Positions 44,092 to 53,151 of a stretch of 64,000 bases of DNA are shown piece after piece. Position numbers and translations under genes: made by a program. Origin of the DNA: Deefgea chitinilytica (GTDB lineage Bacteria; Pseudomonadota; Gammaproteobacteria; Burkholderiales; Chitinibacteraceae). Location of the stretch: assembly GCF_016881405.1 (NCBI RefSeq), contig NZ_WOFE01000004.1, forward strand, positions 119,885 through 183,884. Reading direction: 5' to 3'. Under the pieces are notes generated by a model that was not told where the DNA came from, did not search any database, and saw only the letters and a program-made list of their open reading frames with translations. Within the stretch, counting starts at the first letter, position 1, and every line of letters starts with the position of its first letter.

Positions 44092-45549
44092 ATGAAGAAA
44101 TTCTTGATTGCGCTCTCGGCGTGCGTACTTTTGGGTTGTGGCGAGCATTCGTCGCAGTTCCAGCGTGTATTACCATGGGCGGAATCCAAAGAATTAACCG
44201 TGCTGGTACAAAATGGCCCCACGACGCTGTATGTCGATGCCGAAGGTCGTTATGCCGGTCTTGAATATGATCTAGTCACCCGATTTGCTGAGCTGAATAA
44301 TTTAAATGTTCGCTTCATTATGGTGGCGACCTATGCCGAGGTGGTGCAGCGTTTAAAGCAAAACGAAGCGCATTTGGCGGTTGGCGTGCATCGTGGTGTC
44401 GATGGTGAAGGCTTATTATTTGGGCCTGCCTATCAAAACGTGACGCCGGTATTGGTGTATGCCGCATCGCGTAGTGAAGCGGATGTGTTAAAAGAAATCC
44501 AGCAAGGCCAAGCGCCATTAAGCACTTTGCCGCAATATCTGGATTCACTGAGCCAACAAAAAGCACAATATCCCAATTTGCAAATGAACGTCGTGGCTCA
44601 AGCTGATAATGAAGACTTGATTGAGCAAGTATCAAGTGGTCAATTAGCTTACGCCGTAGTTGATTCGCATGCGGCGGATGTTGCACAAAATTACTATCCG
44701 AATGTCGCTATTTCAAAGTCATTTGCTAATAACACTCAGCAATTGTCTTGGGCGGTGCGTGATGAAGATCCGCAACTGCGTACGATGGCTTCGGCTTATT
44801 TCCGGCAAGTGATGGCCGAAGGCACGCTGGCTCGATTGCAAGATCGCTATTATGGGCACGTAAATCGGGTTGATGCGCTCGATGCGCTGACTTACCTTGG
44901 GCGAATCAAATCGACGCTACCCAAATTCCGAGCTGCTTTTTTGCAAGCCGAAGCCGAAACGGGGATCGATTGGCGTTTGCTGGCGGCCCTCGCTTACCAA
45001 GAGTCGCACTGGGATAATGAGTCTATTTCTCCAACGGGCGTGCGCGGCATTATGATGCTGACTAATGATACCGCCTCGTTGTTGGGGGTTGATCGCTTAA
45101 ATCCGCGTGAGAGTATTTTGGGCGGTGCTCGTTATGTACAAATGATGCGCAATGGCATTCCTGAAACGATTCCTGAGCCGGATCGTACTTGGATCGCACT
45201 GGCTGCCTACAATATTGGTATGGGACATGTGGAGGATGCACGCACCTTGGCGCTGCGCTTGAATCGAAATCCAGATAGCTGGACTGATTTAAAAGGCGTA
45301 TTGCCGTTGCTGCGTAAACCTGAGCATTTTAGTACGCTGAAATATGGCTATGCGCGCGGCGGTGCTCCGGTGATTTATGTGGAACGCTTAAAATCGTATT
45401 ACGATATTTTGGTGCGTTTTGAAAGACCTAGCAAAGTGACGCTGCCTGAGTTTTCTAATACGGTCGTTGTGCATAATCCCGGCAATTTGACTTTGGATAT
45501 TAATAGTAAGCTCAATGTGATCAAGCCCAAGCGTTTGGCATCATTGTAA
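44092..45549 (+). CDS. mltF: Membrane-bound lytic murein transglycosylase F
   Basis: 485 residues. Lipoprotein signal with lipobox LLGC (Cys16), a solute-binding-like regulatory domain (about 35-260; YVDAEGRYAGLEYDLVTRFAE), and a C-terminal SLT domain with catalytic Glu in ALAYQESHWD, GVRGIMMLTNDTA and LAAYNIGMGHVEDA. It cleaves peptidoglycan from the outer membrane. Start fits the lipobox and AAGGA upstream. Confidence 0.94.
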   Translation: MKKFLIALSACVLLGCGEHSSQFQRVLPWAESKELTVLVQNGPTTLYVDAEGRYAGLEYDLVTRFAELNNLNVRFIMVATYAEVVQRLKQNEAHLAVGVHRGVDGEGLLFGPAYQNVTPVLVYAASRSEADVLKEIQQGQAPLSTLPQYLDSLSQQKAQYPNLQMNVVAQADNEDLIEQVSSGQLAYAVVDSHAADVAQNYYPNVAISKSFANNTQQLSWAVRDEDPQLRTMASAYFRQVMAEGTLARLQDRYYGHVNRVDALDALTYLGRIKSTLPKFRAAFLQAEAETGIDWRLLAALAYQESHWDNESISPTGVRGIMMLTNDTASLLGVDRLNPRESILGGARYVQMMRNGIPETIPEPDRTWIALAAYNIGMGHVEDARTLALRLNRNPDSWTDLKGVLPLLRKPEHFSTLKYGYARGGAPVIYVERLKSYYDILVRFERPSKVTLPEFSNTVVVHNPGNLTLDINSKLNVIKPKRLASL

Positions 45550-45556
45550 TGGTGCC

Positions 45557-45604
45557 GGTATTGCTTCCTAGTCTTTATTAGATAAGGGCTCTTGGCTTAT
45601 ACCC
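45557..45604. repeat. REP-like palindrome, copy 7
   Basis: GGTATTGCTTCCTAGTC to GGCTTATACCC, 8 bp after the mltF stop. Confidence 0.75.
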
Positions 45605-45694
45605 TGTTTGTCGTTTTTGGCTTGCTTGTGATTCGCAGCGCCTGTGCGCATTTCTAGTACAATAGCGGTTTTGCTATTCGCCGGATTTGTCGCT

Positions 45695-47080
45695 ATGACC
45701 GTACGCACCCGTTTTGCCCCTTCCCCGACTGGTTTATTGCATATTGGCGGTGTTCGCACTGCGCTGTTTTCTTGGGCTTATGCCAAGAAGCACGGTGGTC
45801 AATTCATTTTGCGGATTGAAGACACCGATCTAGAGCGCTCGACACCGGAATCGGTGGCGGCCATTTTGGATGGCATGCACTGGGTGAATATGGGTTATGA
45901 CGAAGGCCCGTTCTATCAAATGCAGCGCATGGAACGTTACAAAGAAGTGATTGGCCAATTGTTGGCCAGTGGCCATGCTTATTACTGTTATTGCAGCAAA
46001 GAAGAACTTGAAGCTCAGCGCGCGGCCGCTGAAGCGCGTGGTGAAAAACCGCGTTACGATCGCACGTGGCGTCCAGAAACTGGCAAAACCTTGCCAGCGA
46101 TTCCGAGCGATATCAAACCTGTGGTGCGTTTCAAAACGCCAATCGGTGGCTCGGTGGTATGGGAAGACCAAGTCAAAGGCCGCATCGAAATCGGCCATGC
46201 CGAGCTGGACGATTTGATTATTGCTCGCCCCGATGGCACGCCAACATACAACTTCTGCGTTGTGGTGGACGATGCCGACATGCGTATCAGCCATGTGATT
46301 CGCGGTGATGACCATGTGAACAACACGCCACGTCAGATCGTGATTTATGAAGCAATGGGTGTGCCAGTGCCGGTGTTCGCACATCTGCCAATGATTAACA
46401 ACGATCAGGGCGTCAAACTCTCCAAACGCCGCGATGCTGTGTCGGTGGTGGATTACGACAAACAAGGTTTCCTACCCGAAGCACTACTCAATTACCTTGC
46501 GCGTTTGGGCTGGGGGCACGGCGACGATGAAATTTTCTCGCTCGAGCAATTTGTTGAATGGTTTGATCTGAAAGACGTCAGCGGCAGCCCAAGCCGCATG
46601 GATCGCGATAAATTATTGTGGACCAATGCGCAATACATCAAGGCCGCTGATCCTGCGCGCCTCGCTGAACGCGTAGCAGGCTTCTTAGCCGACAAGGGCG
46701 TTAAAACTGAAGGTGGCCCTGCGCTGGCTGATGTGTGTGTCTTGCTCAAAGATCGTTGCCAAACCTTAGTCGAAATGGCCGATCAAGCTGAATACTTCTA
46801 TCAAGCCTTAACGCCAAGCCAAGAAATCGCCGATAAACATTTACAACCGGAAGACGAAGAACGTCTGAAGTTGTTTGCTGAAGCTGCTGCTGCGCTGGAG
46901 TCTTGGGATGCCGCGAGTTTGGGCGCGTTGATTAAAGATTTCGTTAAACAGCAAGGCGTGAAAATGCCGCAAGTCGGCATGCCGATTCGTGCCAAAGTCT
47001 GCGGCATTACCAATACACCATCAGTGGATGCGGTGTTGGCGCTGATTGGTCGGGAAGAAGTATTGCGCCGTTTGCGATAA
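45695..47080 (+). CDS. gltX: Glutamate-tRNA ligase
   Basis: 461 residues. Class I synthetase motifs: FAPSPTGLLHIGGVRTALF (HIGH equivalent) and KLSKR (KMSKS equivalent). It charges tRNA(Glu). ATG at 45695 matches the family start MTVRTRFAPSPTG. TACAATAGC at 45658-45666 is a likely -10. A repeat copy (47083-47205) and hairpin follow. Confidence 0.97.
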   Translation: MTVRTRFAPSPTGLLHIGGVRTALFSWAYAKKHGGQFILRIEDTDLERSTPESVAAILDGMHWVNMGYDEGPFYQMQRMERYKEVIGQLLASGHAYYCYCSKEELEAQRAAAEARGEKPRYDRTWRPETGKTLPAIPSDIKPVVRFKTPIGGSVVWEDQVKGRIEIGHAELDDLIIARPDGTPTYNFCVVVDDADMRISHVIRGDDHVNNTPRQIVIYEAMGVPVPVFAHLPMINNDQGVKLSKRRDAVSVVDYDKQGFLPEALLNYLARLGWGHGDDEIFSLEQFVEWFDLKDVSGSPSRMDRDKLLWTNAQYIKAADPARLAERVAGFLADKGVKTEGGPALADVCVLLKDRCQTLVEMADQAEYFYQALTPSQEIADKHLQPEDEERLKLFAEAAAALESWDAASLGALIKDFVKQQGVKMPQVGMPIRAKVCGITNTPSVDAVLALIGREEVLRRLR

Positions 47081-47082
47081 AC

Positions 47083-47205
47083 GGCTGCGAAGCCCGTACG
47101 CTGCGTTAAAAAATAGCTCAAAATCCTCATTTACTATTCGTAAACTCCGGTTTTTCGCCATTTTCTGCCTTGCCTACAGGCTTCTCGCTCGTTTCTTTTG
47201 CGGCA
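47083..47205. repeat. Post-stop dispersed repeat, copy 1
   Basis: Begins ACGGCTG, contains AAATCCTCATTTACTATTCG and CTCCGGTTT, and ends GCTCGTTTCTTTTGCGG. It starts 3 bp after the gltX stop. A homologous copy follows mnmA (60284-60412). Confidence 0.75.
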
Positions 47206-47228
47206 TAAGGTGAATCACGTCGTGATAT

Positions 47229-47256
47229 AGAAGGCCAAGCAAAACTTGGCCTTCTT
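47229..47256 (+). terminator. Terminator-like hairpin after gltX
   Basis: AAGGCCAAG (47231-47239) pairs with CTTGGCCTT (47245-47253) over five bases; the T-tract is short (TTCTT). It lies 25 bp before the next start. Confidence 0.6.
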
Positions 47257-47277
47257 GCATTTGAATGAGGATTTTAT

Positions 47278-47850
47278 ATGTCCGCCATGATTGAATTTAA
47301 AACCGCCCTACTCATCGCCCGTCAGTGGCGTGATGAGGACTTACTGCCCTTTGCCCAACTGAATGCCGATCCACAGGTGATGCAGTATTTTCCAAATTGT
47401 TTAAGTCGTGCCGAAAGTGATGCAGCCGCCGCACGGATGCGTGGCCTTATTGCGGAGCAGGGCTGGGGATTTTGGGCGATTGAAGAGCAAGCCTCACAGC
47501 GATTTATTGGATTTGTCGGTTTGAATATTCCTTCGCCTGAATTACCATTTTCACCGTGTACTGAAATTGCTTGGCGTTTAGCGCGTGAATTTTGGGGTAA
47601 AGGCTATGCCACTGAAGCGGCGCAAGGCGCATTGCGCTGCGGCTTTACGCAGCTTAACTTGGCCGAGATCGTGTCGTTTACCAGTATTCATAATCAACCC
47701 TCGCAAGCGGTAATGCGTCGCTTGGCGATGCTGCCGTCTGACAATTTCGAGCATCCGAAAATGCCTGTTGGTCACATATTGCGTGAACATTGCCTGTTTC
47801 GGCTCACTCAAGCTCGCTGGGCGGCTCTGGAAAGCCGCACCACGTCTTAA
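47278..47850 (+). CDS. RimJ/RimL-type GNAT acetyltransferase
   Basis: 190 residues. Acetyltransf_3 pattern: LIARQWRDEDLLPFAQLNAD, WGFWAIEEQASQRFIGFVGL, EIAWRLAREFWGKGYATEAA (acetyl-CoA loop) and HNQPSQAVMRRLAM. Often acetylates protein N-termini or small amines; target unknown. ATG at 47278 with AGGA 7-8 bp upstream. Confidence 0.85.
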   Translation: MSAMIEFKTALLIARQWRDEDLLPFAQLNADPQVMQYFPNCLSRAESDAAAARMRGLIAEQGWGFWAIEEQASQRFIGFVGLNIPSPELPFSPCTEIAWRLAREFWGKGYATEAAQGALRCGFTQLNLAEIVSFTSIHNQPSQAVMRRLAMLPSDNFEHPKMPVGHILREHCLFRLTQARWAALESRTTS

Positions 47851-47921
47851 GTCTGGTAAATTAAGGCTGGCGGTGGGCTAGCCACATCGATCACGACCCT
47901 GTTTCAAGGATAAGCAACGCA

Positions 47922-49478
47922 ATGAACTCGAGTTTTTCTGAATCTTTACAGCAGCAGCTTGGCCAATTGGTCATGGTTGGTTTTGATGGCTTTGTACCGA
48001 ATGCGCAAATTGAAAGCCTTATTCGCGAGCAGCGTATCGGTGGTGTGATTTTGTTTCGCCGCAATATTGAGTCTCCGGCACAAGTGGCTGCCTTGTGCCG
48101 ACGATTACAAGCGATTAATGCCGAGGTGTCTGATATTCCCTTGCTGATCGCGATTGACCAAGAAGGTGGCATGGTGATGCGGATTGAAGCGGGCGTCACG
48201 CCGCTGCCGTCGGCGATGGCCTACGCCAAGGGCGGTACGGTCGTGGAGTGCGAAGCGTTGCATCGGATTGGCGCGGCAGAGTTGCGGCAGCTGGGGATTA
48301 ATATGAATTTCGCCCCTAGCCTTGATATCAACAATAACCCAAACAATCCGGTGATTGGCATCCGTGCTTTTGGCGAGGATGCCACGATTGTGACGAATTA
48401 TGGTTTGGCCGCGATTCGTGGGATTCAGGCGGCCGGCGTTGGGGCAACTGCCAAGCATTTTCCCGGTCATGGCGATACGGCGATGGATTCGCATTATGGC
48501 TTGCCTGTGGTCGCCCATGCGGCAGAGCGGCTGCATGCGGTTGAACTCGCTCCGTTTAAAGCGGCGATTGCGGCAGGCGTCGATGCGATTATGACCGCGC
48601 ATGTGGTGTTTCCGGCGTATGAGCCCGACCCAAACACGCCGGCGACCTTGTCACAGGCGGTATTGACGGGCTTGTTACGCGATGAATTGGGTTTTGAGGG
48701 CGTGGTGTTCACCGATTGCTTGGAAATGGCTGCGATTGCCGCTGGCGTTGGTACGGTGGCTGGCGCGTTGCAATCGTTTGCTGCGGGGGCAGATATCGTT
48801 CTGGTATCGCATACCTATGAGCGGCAGCGCGATACCGTGCTGGCTTTGCAGGCGCAATTGGCCAGTGGCGAGCTGTCTGTCGCGCGGCTTGAGCAATCGT
48901 TGGCGCGTATTGCGCGCTTAAAAGAAGCGGTTGCAAGGGGGGATTGGGCGGCACCGTTTGACCCGCTGCAATTGCAAACGCCAGATGCGTTGGCATTGGC
49001 TGCACGAGTGCAAGCCAATGCGGTGCAAGTCAGTGAGCCATTTCAAACCGTGGATTTAAGTTTGCCGACTTTACTGATCACGGTCGAAGTGCAAACGCGC
49101 ACGGAAATTGATGAGGTTGCACTGGGTAAAAGCACTGCTGCGCGTGGCACTTTGCTACCTTTATTAGTGGCGGCTGGCGCTCAAGTGAACGAATTGATTG
49201 TGTCTCCATCGCCGACTGAGGCCGAAATTGCTGCCTTAGTACAAGCCGCGGCGTCTTACTCGCAGTTGATTGTGCAAACGTATAACGCGTGCTTATCAGC
49301 CGCGCAGCAAGATTTATTGGCCAGATTGCCAGCAGAACAATTGTGGTTGGTAGCGGGGCGATTACCCTATGATTTGACTTTGTTGCCGGATGCCAAAGGG
49401 CGTTTAGCTGCATGTAGTAATCGACCAGCGGCCTTAGTGGCGGTGGCGCAACGATTGCTAGTGCCAGCATCGCACTGA
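47922..49478 (+). CDS. GH3 beta-N-acetylhexosaminidase, two-domain form
   Basis: 518 residues. N-terminal GH3 barrel (1 to about 340) with IAIDQEGGMVMRIEAG, the NagZ-type loop KHFPGHGDTAMDSHYGLP (acid/base His) and nucleophile Asp in VVFTDCLEMAAI. The C-terminal domain (about 345-518) has alternating strands and helices like the second GH3 domain of Gram-positive NagZ/YbbD, absent from ~340-residue proteobacterial NagZ. No signal peptide, so probably cytoplasmic: it could release GlcNAc from imported chitin oligomers or from muropeptides. AAGGA precedes the ATG. Confidence 0.87.
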   Translation: MNSSFSESLQQQLGQLVMVGFDGFVPNAQIESLIREQRIGGVILFRRNIESPAQVAALCRRLQAINAEVSDIPLLIAIDQEGGMVMRIEAGVTPLPSAMAYAKGGTVVECEALHRIGAAELRQLGINMNFAPSLDINNNPNNPVIGIRAFGEDATIVTNYGLAAIRGIQAAGVGATAKHFPGHGDTAMDSHYGLPVVAHAAERLHAVELAPFKAAIAAGVDAIMTAHVVFPAYEPDPNTPATLSQAVLTGLLRDELGFEGVVFTDCLEMAAIAAGVGTVAGALQSFAAGADIVLVSHTYERQRDTVLALQAQLASGELSVARLEQSLARIARLKEAVARGDWAAPFDPLQLQTPDALALAARVQANAVQVSEPFQTVDLSLPTLLITVEVQTRTEIDEVALGKSTAARGTLLPLLVAAGAQVNELIVSPSPTEAEIAALVQAAASYSQLIVQTYNACLSAAQQDLLARLPAEQLWLVAGRLPYDLTLLPDAKGRLAACSNRPAALVAVAQRLLVPASH

Positions 49479-49528
49479 AGTTGCTGTTGAGGGGCGGAAT
49501 TGAATTGAGCGTTAAAAGCACAGTAATA

Positions 49529-49558
49529 AAAAACGGGAGCCGAGGCTCCCGTTTTTGT
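49529..49558. terminator. Bidirectional terminator between GH3 and GH19 genes
   Basis: ACGGGAGCC (49533-49541) pairs with GGCTCCCGT (49544-49552), flanked by A and T runs, so it can serve both convergent genes. Confidence 0.9.
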
Positions 49559-49568
49559 ATGCTATGGC

Positions 49569-49616
49569 AGTATTGCTCTAAAGTCATTATTTACTAATTA
49601 CTTTAGCGTAATACCC
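49569..49616. repeat. REP-like palindrome, copy 8, running into the GH19 coding end
   Basis: AGTATTGCTCTAAAGTC to TAGCGTAATACC. On the minus strand GGTATTACGCTAAAGTAA encodes the last residues G-I-T-L-K and the stop of the chitinase, so the repeat supplies the gene's end. Confidence 0.75.
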
Positions 49617-51388
49617 CAGTTAGCTTCTACGCATTTGCTGTATTGACCATCGATCAATGCATTGTATGGCGTTTGATAGCTAACTAATTGGCACTTATTA
49701 TCGCCGCCGACTTTCCAGTCTTTTTCCCAGTAGATGTTGAATGCAGCTGAAGATGCACCATCGAAGCGACCCATGCCAGCGCATTTCATCGATTCTTTGT
49801 TGATATCCCAGCCCAAATCTTTCGCAAACTCGGTGTAGTAGTTCAAACGATTTTGCGCCGCAGCTTTGGTTGGTGAGTCTTGGCATTCGGCATTGATAAT
49901 TTGAATTGTCGTTGGGAAGTCGTTACCCAATTGACGCGATTTATCAAAGTCGTTTGGCACCCAAGTACCGTCAATCACATGCAACATCGATGGTTTTGGT
50001 GGTTGTGGGTAAACGAAGAAGAACACAGCAGAAGCCAAGTTCAACCAGCTTTCAGCCACACGATCCGGATCTTTCAACAATACCGATTGGTCGCCATCAA
50101 ACATGGCTTGGCTGAATGGACCGTAGTTGTAGTTGTAAGACAGCTGTTTCGCGCCACGACCGTAGTATTTCTTGAAGCCGCCTTTCGCATCGGTGCCGCA
50201 AGTCCAAACTTTGTTAAATACTGGATCGGTACATTCGGTGTTGTAACCACAACCAGTGCCGTCTTCAGTGCAACCCATTTCACGCACGTGCACCAAAGCT
50301 TGCAACCATTCTGGATTGCCGTATTGCGTTACGCTGTGACCACCAGTTTCTTGGGCAAAGTGAGCGAATGAGGCAGCCAGCGAACGGCGGCAAATTTCAT
50401 CAGCGTTGCGGCCATCAGTGTAGTCACCGCAGAACGCTGGGAATTTCGCCGCAGCTTGCAAGAAGCGAGTGTAAGTGTAGCTAGGATGCGCTTTCGAGAA
50501 GTAGTAATCCCACTTCGCTTTCGGCAAGATCGCTTCCACGCGTTTCACATTGCTTGGGTTGCTCATCAAGCCTGGCGCAACCGCTTCCACCACTGAGTTT
50601 GGCAAGGTGCGAACCGATGCTTTCACTTTATTGAAAATATCGCTATTGGTCAGCGTAGCGGCATAAGCTTCGGCTTCAGCTTTAGTTGGCACGCCGCCGG
50701 TTGAGCCGCCACCGCCTGGTATCGGAGTTGGTAATGCGGACGCATCACAAGCGCCGCCGGCATTCCAGTCCGCCGCAGTGCCAGGCGTTACACCTGGATT
50801 AACCCACCATTTAGCGGTGTAACTGGTATTGTTGTAGCTTACTACTGAACCACCAGCGTACGACGATGCCGCATTCCAAGCTGCAGCACATTTAGGCAAG
50901 CCAGAGCCTGAACCCGGAGTTGCTGTTGGTGTTGGGGCGCTGGTTGGGATGGCCGTTGGCGCTACTGTTGGTTTGACGGTAGGTGTCGGCGTCGGAGCCA
51001 GCGTTGGAGCGGCTGTTGGCGTTGCCGTTGGAGCGATCGTTGGCGCAACTGTCGGTTTTAAAGTTGGTGTCGCTGTAGGGGCAACCGTAGGCGCCACTGT
51101 TGTAGCAATGGTCGGTGCTACTGTTGGTGCTACTGTTGGTGCAACCGTTGGTTTGACGGTCGGAACAGGTGTTGCGCCGCCACCTGCTGTGACTAATTGC
51201 CATGGACCCCATTGGCTTGCGCCGGGGGCTTCGCCCGTAGTCCACCATTTAGCAGTATAGGTATTGCCTTGATAGGTGACAGTTTCGCCACCTTTATAGA
51301 CCGTGGCGGCATTCCAATCTGCAGCCCATACACTGGCACTGAAAAATAGGCTGGTAATCAGGGCGGAAATTTTTACGGTTTTATTCAT
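49598..51388 (-). CDS. Secreted GH19 chitinase with two CBM5/12 modules and Thr-Pro linker
   Basis: 596 residues from MNKTVKISAL. Signal peptide (1 to about 22), CBM5/12 (WNAATVYKGGETVTYQGN, YTAKWWTTGE, about 25-67), Thr/Pro/Ala/Val linker (about 72-158), second CBM5/12 (AWNAASSYAGGSVVSYNN, YTAKWWV), short Gly-rich linker, then a GH19 domain with catalytic Glu347 in HFAQETGGHS and YYGRGAKQLSYNYNYGPFS. GH19 enzymes cleave chitin with inversion, complementing the GH18 enzyme of the same modular plan. GAGGAG lies 8 bp before ATG 51388; the GTG three codons earlier is less likely. Its last codons lie in a REP-like repeat. Confidence 0.93.
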   Translation of the reverse strand: MNKTVKISALITSLFFSASVWAADWNAATVYKGGETVTYQGNTYTAKWWTTGEAPGASQWGPWQLVTAGGGATPVPTVKPTVAPTVAPTVAPTIATTVAPTVAPTATPTLKPTVAPTIAPTATPTAAPTLAPTPTPTVKPTVAPTAIPTSAPTPTATPGSGSGLPKCAAAWNAASSYAGGSVVSYNNTSYTAKWWVNPGVTPGTAADWNAGGACDASALPTPIPGGGGSTGGVPTKAEAEAYAATLTNSDIFNKVKASVRTLPNSVVEAVAPGLMSNPSNVKRVEAILPKAKWDYYFSKAHPSYTYTRFLQAAAKFPAFCGDYTDGRNADEICRRSLAASFAHFAQETGGHSVTQYGNPEWLQALVHVREMGCTEDGTGCGYNTECTDPVFNKVWTCGTDAKGGFKKYYGRGAKQLSYNYNYGPFSQAMFDGDQSVLLKDPDRVAESWLNLASAVFFFVYPQPPKPSMLHVIDGTWVPNDFDKSRQLGNDFPTTIQIINAECQDSPTKAAAQNRLNYYTEFAKDLGWDINKESMKCAGMGRFDGASSAAFNIYWEKDWKVGGDNKCQLVSYQTPYNALIDGQYSKCVEANWGITLK

Positions 51389-51761
51389 CTGTCTCACTCC
51401 TCGCTGGTCTGTACGCTTGCCGTTTGGGCATGGGTCAGGCCTTATTCGTTAGGAAATTTAAGTCGTCTTACACACTGGATTATGTTGCCGAATCCGAATG
51501 GTATTTAACTTAGCTTACAGATGTTACCTGTTGTAGTCGTTGAGTCAATCACTACGGATTGATTTTAAGCTACCGTTCGTCTGTCTTATTTTGCTTGTAA
51601 TTAATTAAATAAAAATGCTGACGGCATGCTTTTTGTGAGCTACTTGGTTGCGGCTTTTCTACAGGAAAGTACTGAGTTATTTTCGAGTGACTCGTTTATA
51701 ATGCGCACTTTAAATGCGCTTTCTAGTCGGTGTGGCGCAGAGTTTGGAACAAGGAAAAGTT
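51389..51761. other. Control region upstream of the GH19 chitinase
   Basis: 370 bp without a gene. It holds the predicted chitinase promoter (51521-51548, minus strand) with a ~125-base leader and, further right, the promoter region for the lysine-rich protein gene. No repeat family member seen. Confidence 0.5.
51521..51548 (-). promoter_or_regulatory. Predicted sigma-70 promoter of the GH19 chitinase
   Basis: On the minus strand TTGACT (51548-51543), 16-bp spacer, TAACAT (51526-51521). Same spacer as the promoter proposed for the GH18 chitinase. Confidence 0.5.
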
Positions 51762-52130
51762 GTGCTGCGAAAAATCGTTGTCCTAATTGGTTCTATGTTG
51801 GTTGCTGCAATGGCATTGGCTGAGGATGCGCCGTTACCATTTGATGACCCCGCAGCAGCGCCACCGATTGTGCGTAAGGCTGCGCCATCTAAGGCGGTCG
51901 TTGTTCCGGTGGCTGCTAGCTCGAAAGTGAATACGCCGACCAAAAAAACTGTGCAAGCGAAAAATAACTCAGCCGTGCGTAAAGTGAGTAAGACAAGAGC
52001 GCCTACCACCAAATCTAAATCAAGCATAGGCACTAAAAAATCGACAACAAAAACGGTAAAGACCAGCTCTGTGAGTAAAAAATCCAAACCAGCGAAAACC
52101 AGCGCGCCGAGTAAAAAACGTTCGCGTTAA
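51762..52130 (+). CDS. Secreted lysine/serine/threonine-rich low-complexity protein
   Basis: 122 residues from a GTG at 51762, chosen because AAGGA lies 7-8 bp upstream and the product then starts with a signal peptide (LRKIVVLIGSMLVAAMALAED). The ATG at 51714 would put 16 residues before it. The mature part is disordered and very basic, with repeated S-K-K-x and T-K-K motifs and no aromatic residues beyond the start. It may bind nucleic acid or anionic cell-wall polymers. No family recognised. Confidence 0.65.
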   Translation: MLRKIVVLIGSMLVAAMALAEDAPLPFDDPAAAPPIVRKAAPSKAVVVPVAASSKVNTPTKKTVQAKNNSAVRKVSKTRAPTTKSKSSIGTKKSTTKTVKTSSVSKKSKPAKTSAPSKKRSR

Positions 52131-52148
52131 CGCAATAGCATCGTTAGC

Positions 52149-52179
52149 TTAGCCACCCTGCTATCGGGTGGCTTTTTTA
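52149..52179 (+). terminator. Rho-independent terminator after lysine-rich gene
   Basis: AGCCACCC (52151-52158) pairs with GGGTGGCT (52166-52173) over seven bases, then six T residues. It overlaps the last codon of the convergent regulator gene. Confidence 0.9.
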
Positions 52180-53067
52180 TGCGCTCTGATCTGCGACCGA
52201 GCCGAGCAGCAAATCCAGCATCGGGTGGTTGATTTTTTTCGGTGCATAGATGGCATAGTAATCAGCATACAAGCCAGCTAAATGCCCTAGTGACTGCAAT
52301 TCACTTGGCAGTATCTGCCTGTTAGCCATCATTGGTGATGGGTAGAGGCCAATACCTGAGATTGCAAAGGCTTTCATCAAGGCGCTATCGGCAAACTCAC
52401 CGACAACATCCGGCGCAATATTTCGCTCAGCAAACCATAAATCCAGTTGAATGCGTAATGCGGTATTGCGAGTGGGTAATAGCATCGGTGCGCCGTGTAG
52501 GCTAGCCGGAAAATCCGCTAAATACTGAGCAGTTAGCGTGGCATGCCCCAAAATCATCACTGGACATTGTGCCAAAGCGTGGCTCTCCAGCCGTAAATGG
52601 CTACCGTGCGCGGCAGGGCGGTCAGCCAGTACCAAATCGAGTTGATGCAAGGCCAATTTCGCCATCAATTCATCGGGCGAGCCTTCAATACACATTAATC
52701 GACTTTGTGCGCTATGGGTGCTGGCTAATAGTTGCTGCGCAACCGTTTTGGGCAGTGCATCTGCGACGCCAACATTAAAACGTTGTCTTGGCGTGGCGTC
52801 GCTGGCGAGCAATTGCTGCATCTGCTCGCCTAGCATAAAAATCTGATCGGCAAATGGCAAAATGGCGCGCCCCGCATCGGTGAGCTCGAGTTGACGACCG
52901 ACTTGCTTAAACAAGGATTTGCCAGCTTGTTCTTCAAGTTTTGCCAATTGGCTGCTGATGGTTTGCGGCGTCATTTCCAATTTGCGTGCCGCTGCGCTGA
53001 TACTGCCTTCTCGAGTGACAATCCAAAAGTAATATAAGTGTCGGTAATTCAGGGTTGAATCGTTCAT
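52177..53067 (-). CDS. LysR-family regulator, NhaR-like
   Basis: 296 residues from MNDSTLNYRHLYYFW. LysR helix-turn-helix (ISAAARKLEMTPQTISSQLAKLEE), then an effector domain with FNVGVADALPKTVAQQLL. The N-terminal NYRHLYYFW and VGVADAL motifs match E. coli NhaR, the sodium-responsive activator of nhaA. No Na+/H+ antiporter gene is present here; the divergent neighbour is a small membrane protein. The true target is therefore open. Confidence 0.85.
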   Translation of the reverse strand: MNDSTLNYRHLYYFWIVTREGSISAAARKLEMTPQTISSQLAKLEEQAGKSLFKQVGRQLELTDAGRAILPFADQIFMLGEQMQQLLASDATPRQRFNVGVADALPKTVAQQLLASTHSAQSRLMCIEGSPDELMAKLALHQLDLVLADRPAAHGSHLRLESHALAQCPVMILGHATLTAQYLADFPASLHGAPMLLPTRNTALRIQLDLWFAERNIAPDVVGEFADSALMKAFAISGIGLYPSPMMANRQILPSELQSLGHLAGLYADYYAIYAPKKINHPMLDLLLGSVADQSA

Positions 53068-53151
53068 ATTGGCTGTCGAAAAAAGCTGATGAAGCATCAA
53101 TGTAAGCCTGATGTTTGATTCTGTAAAGCCGGTTTATACTGCTGCGTCGTT

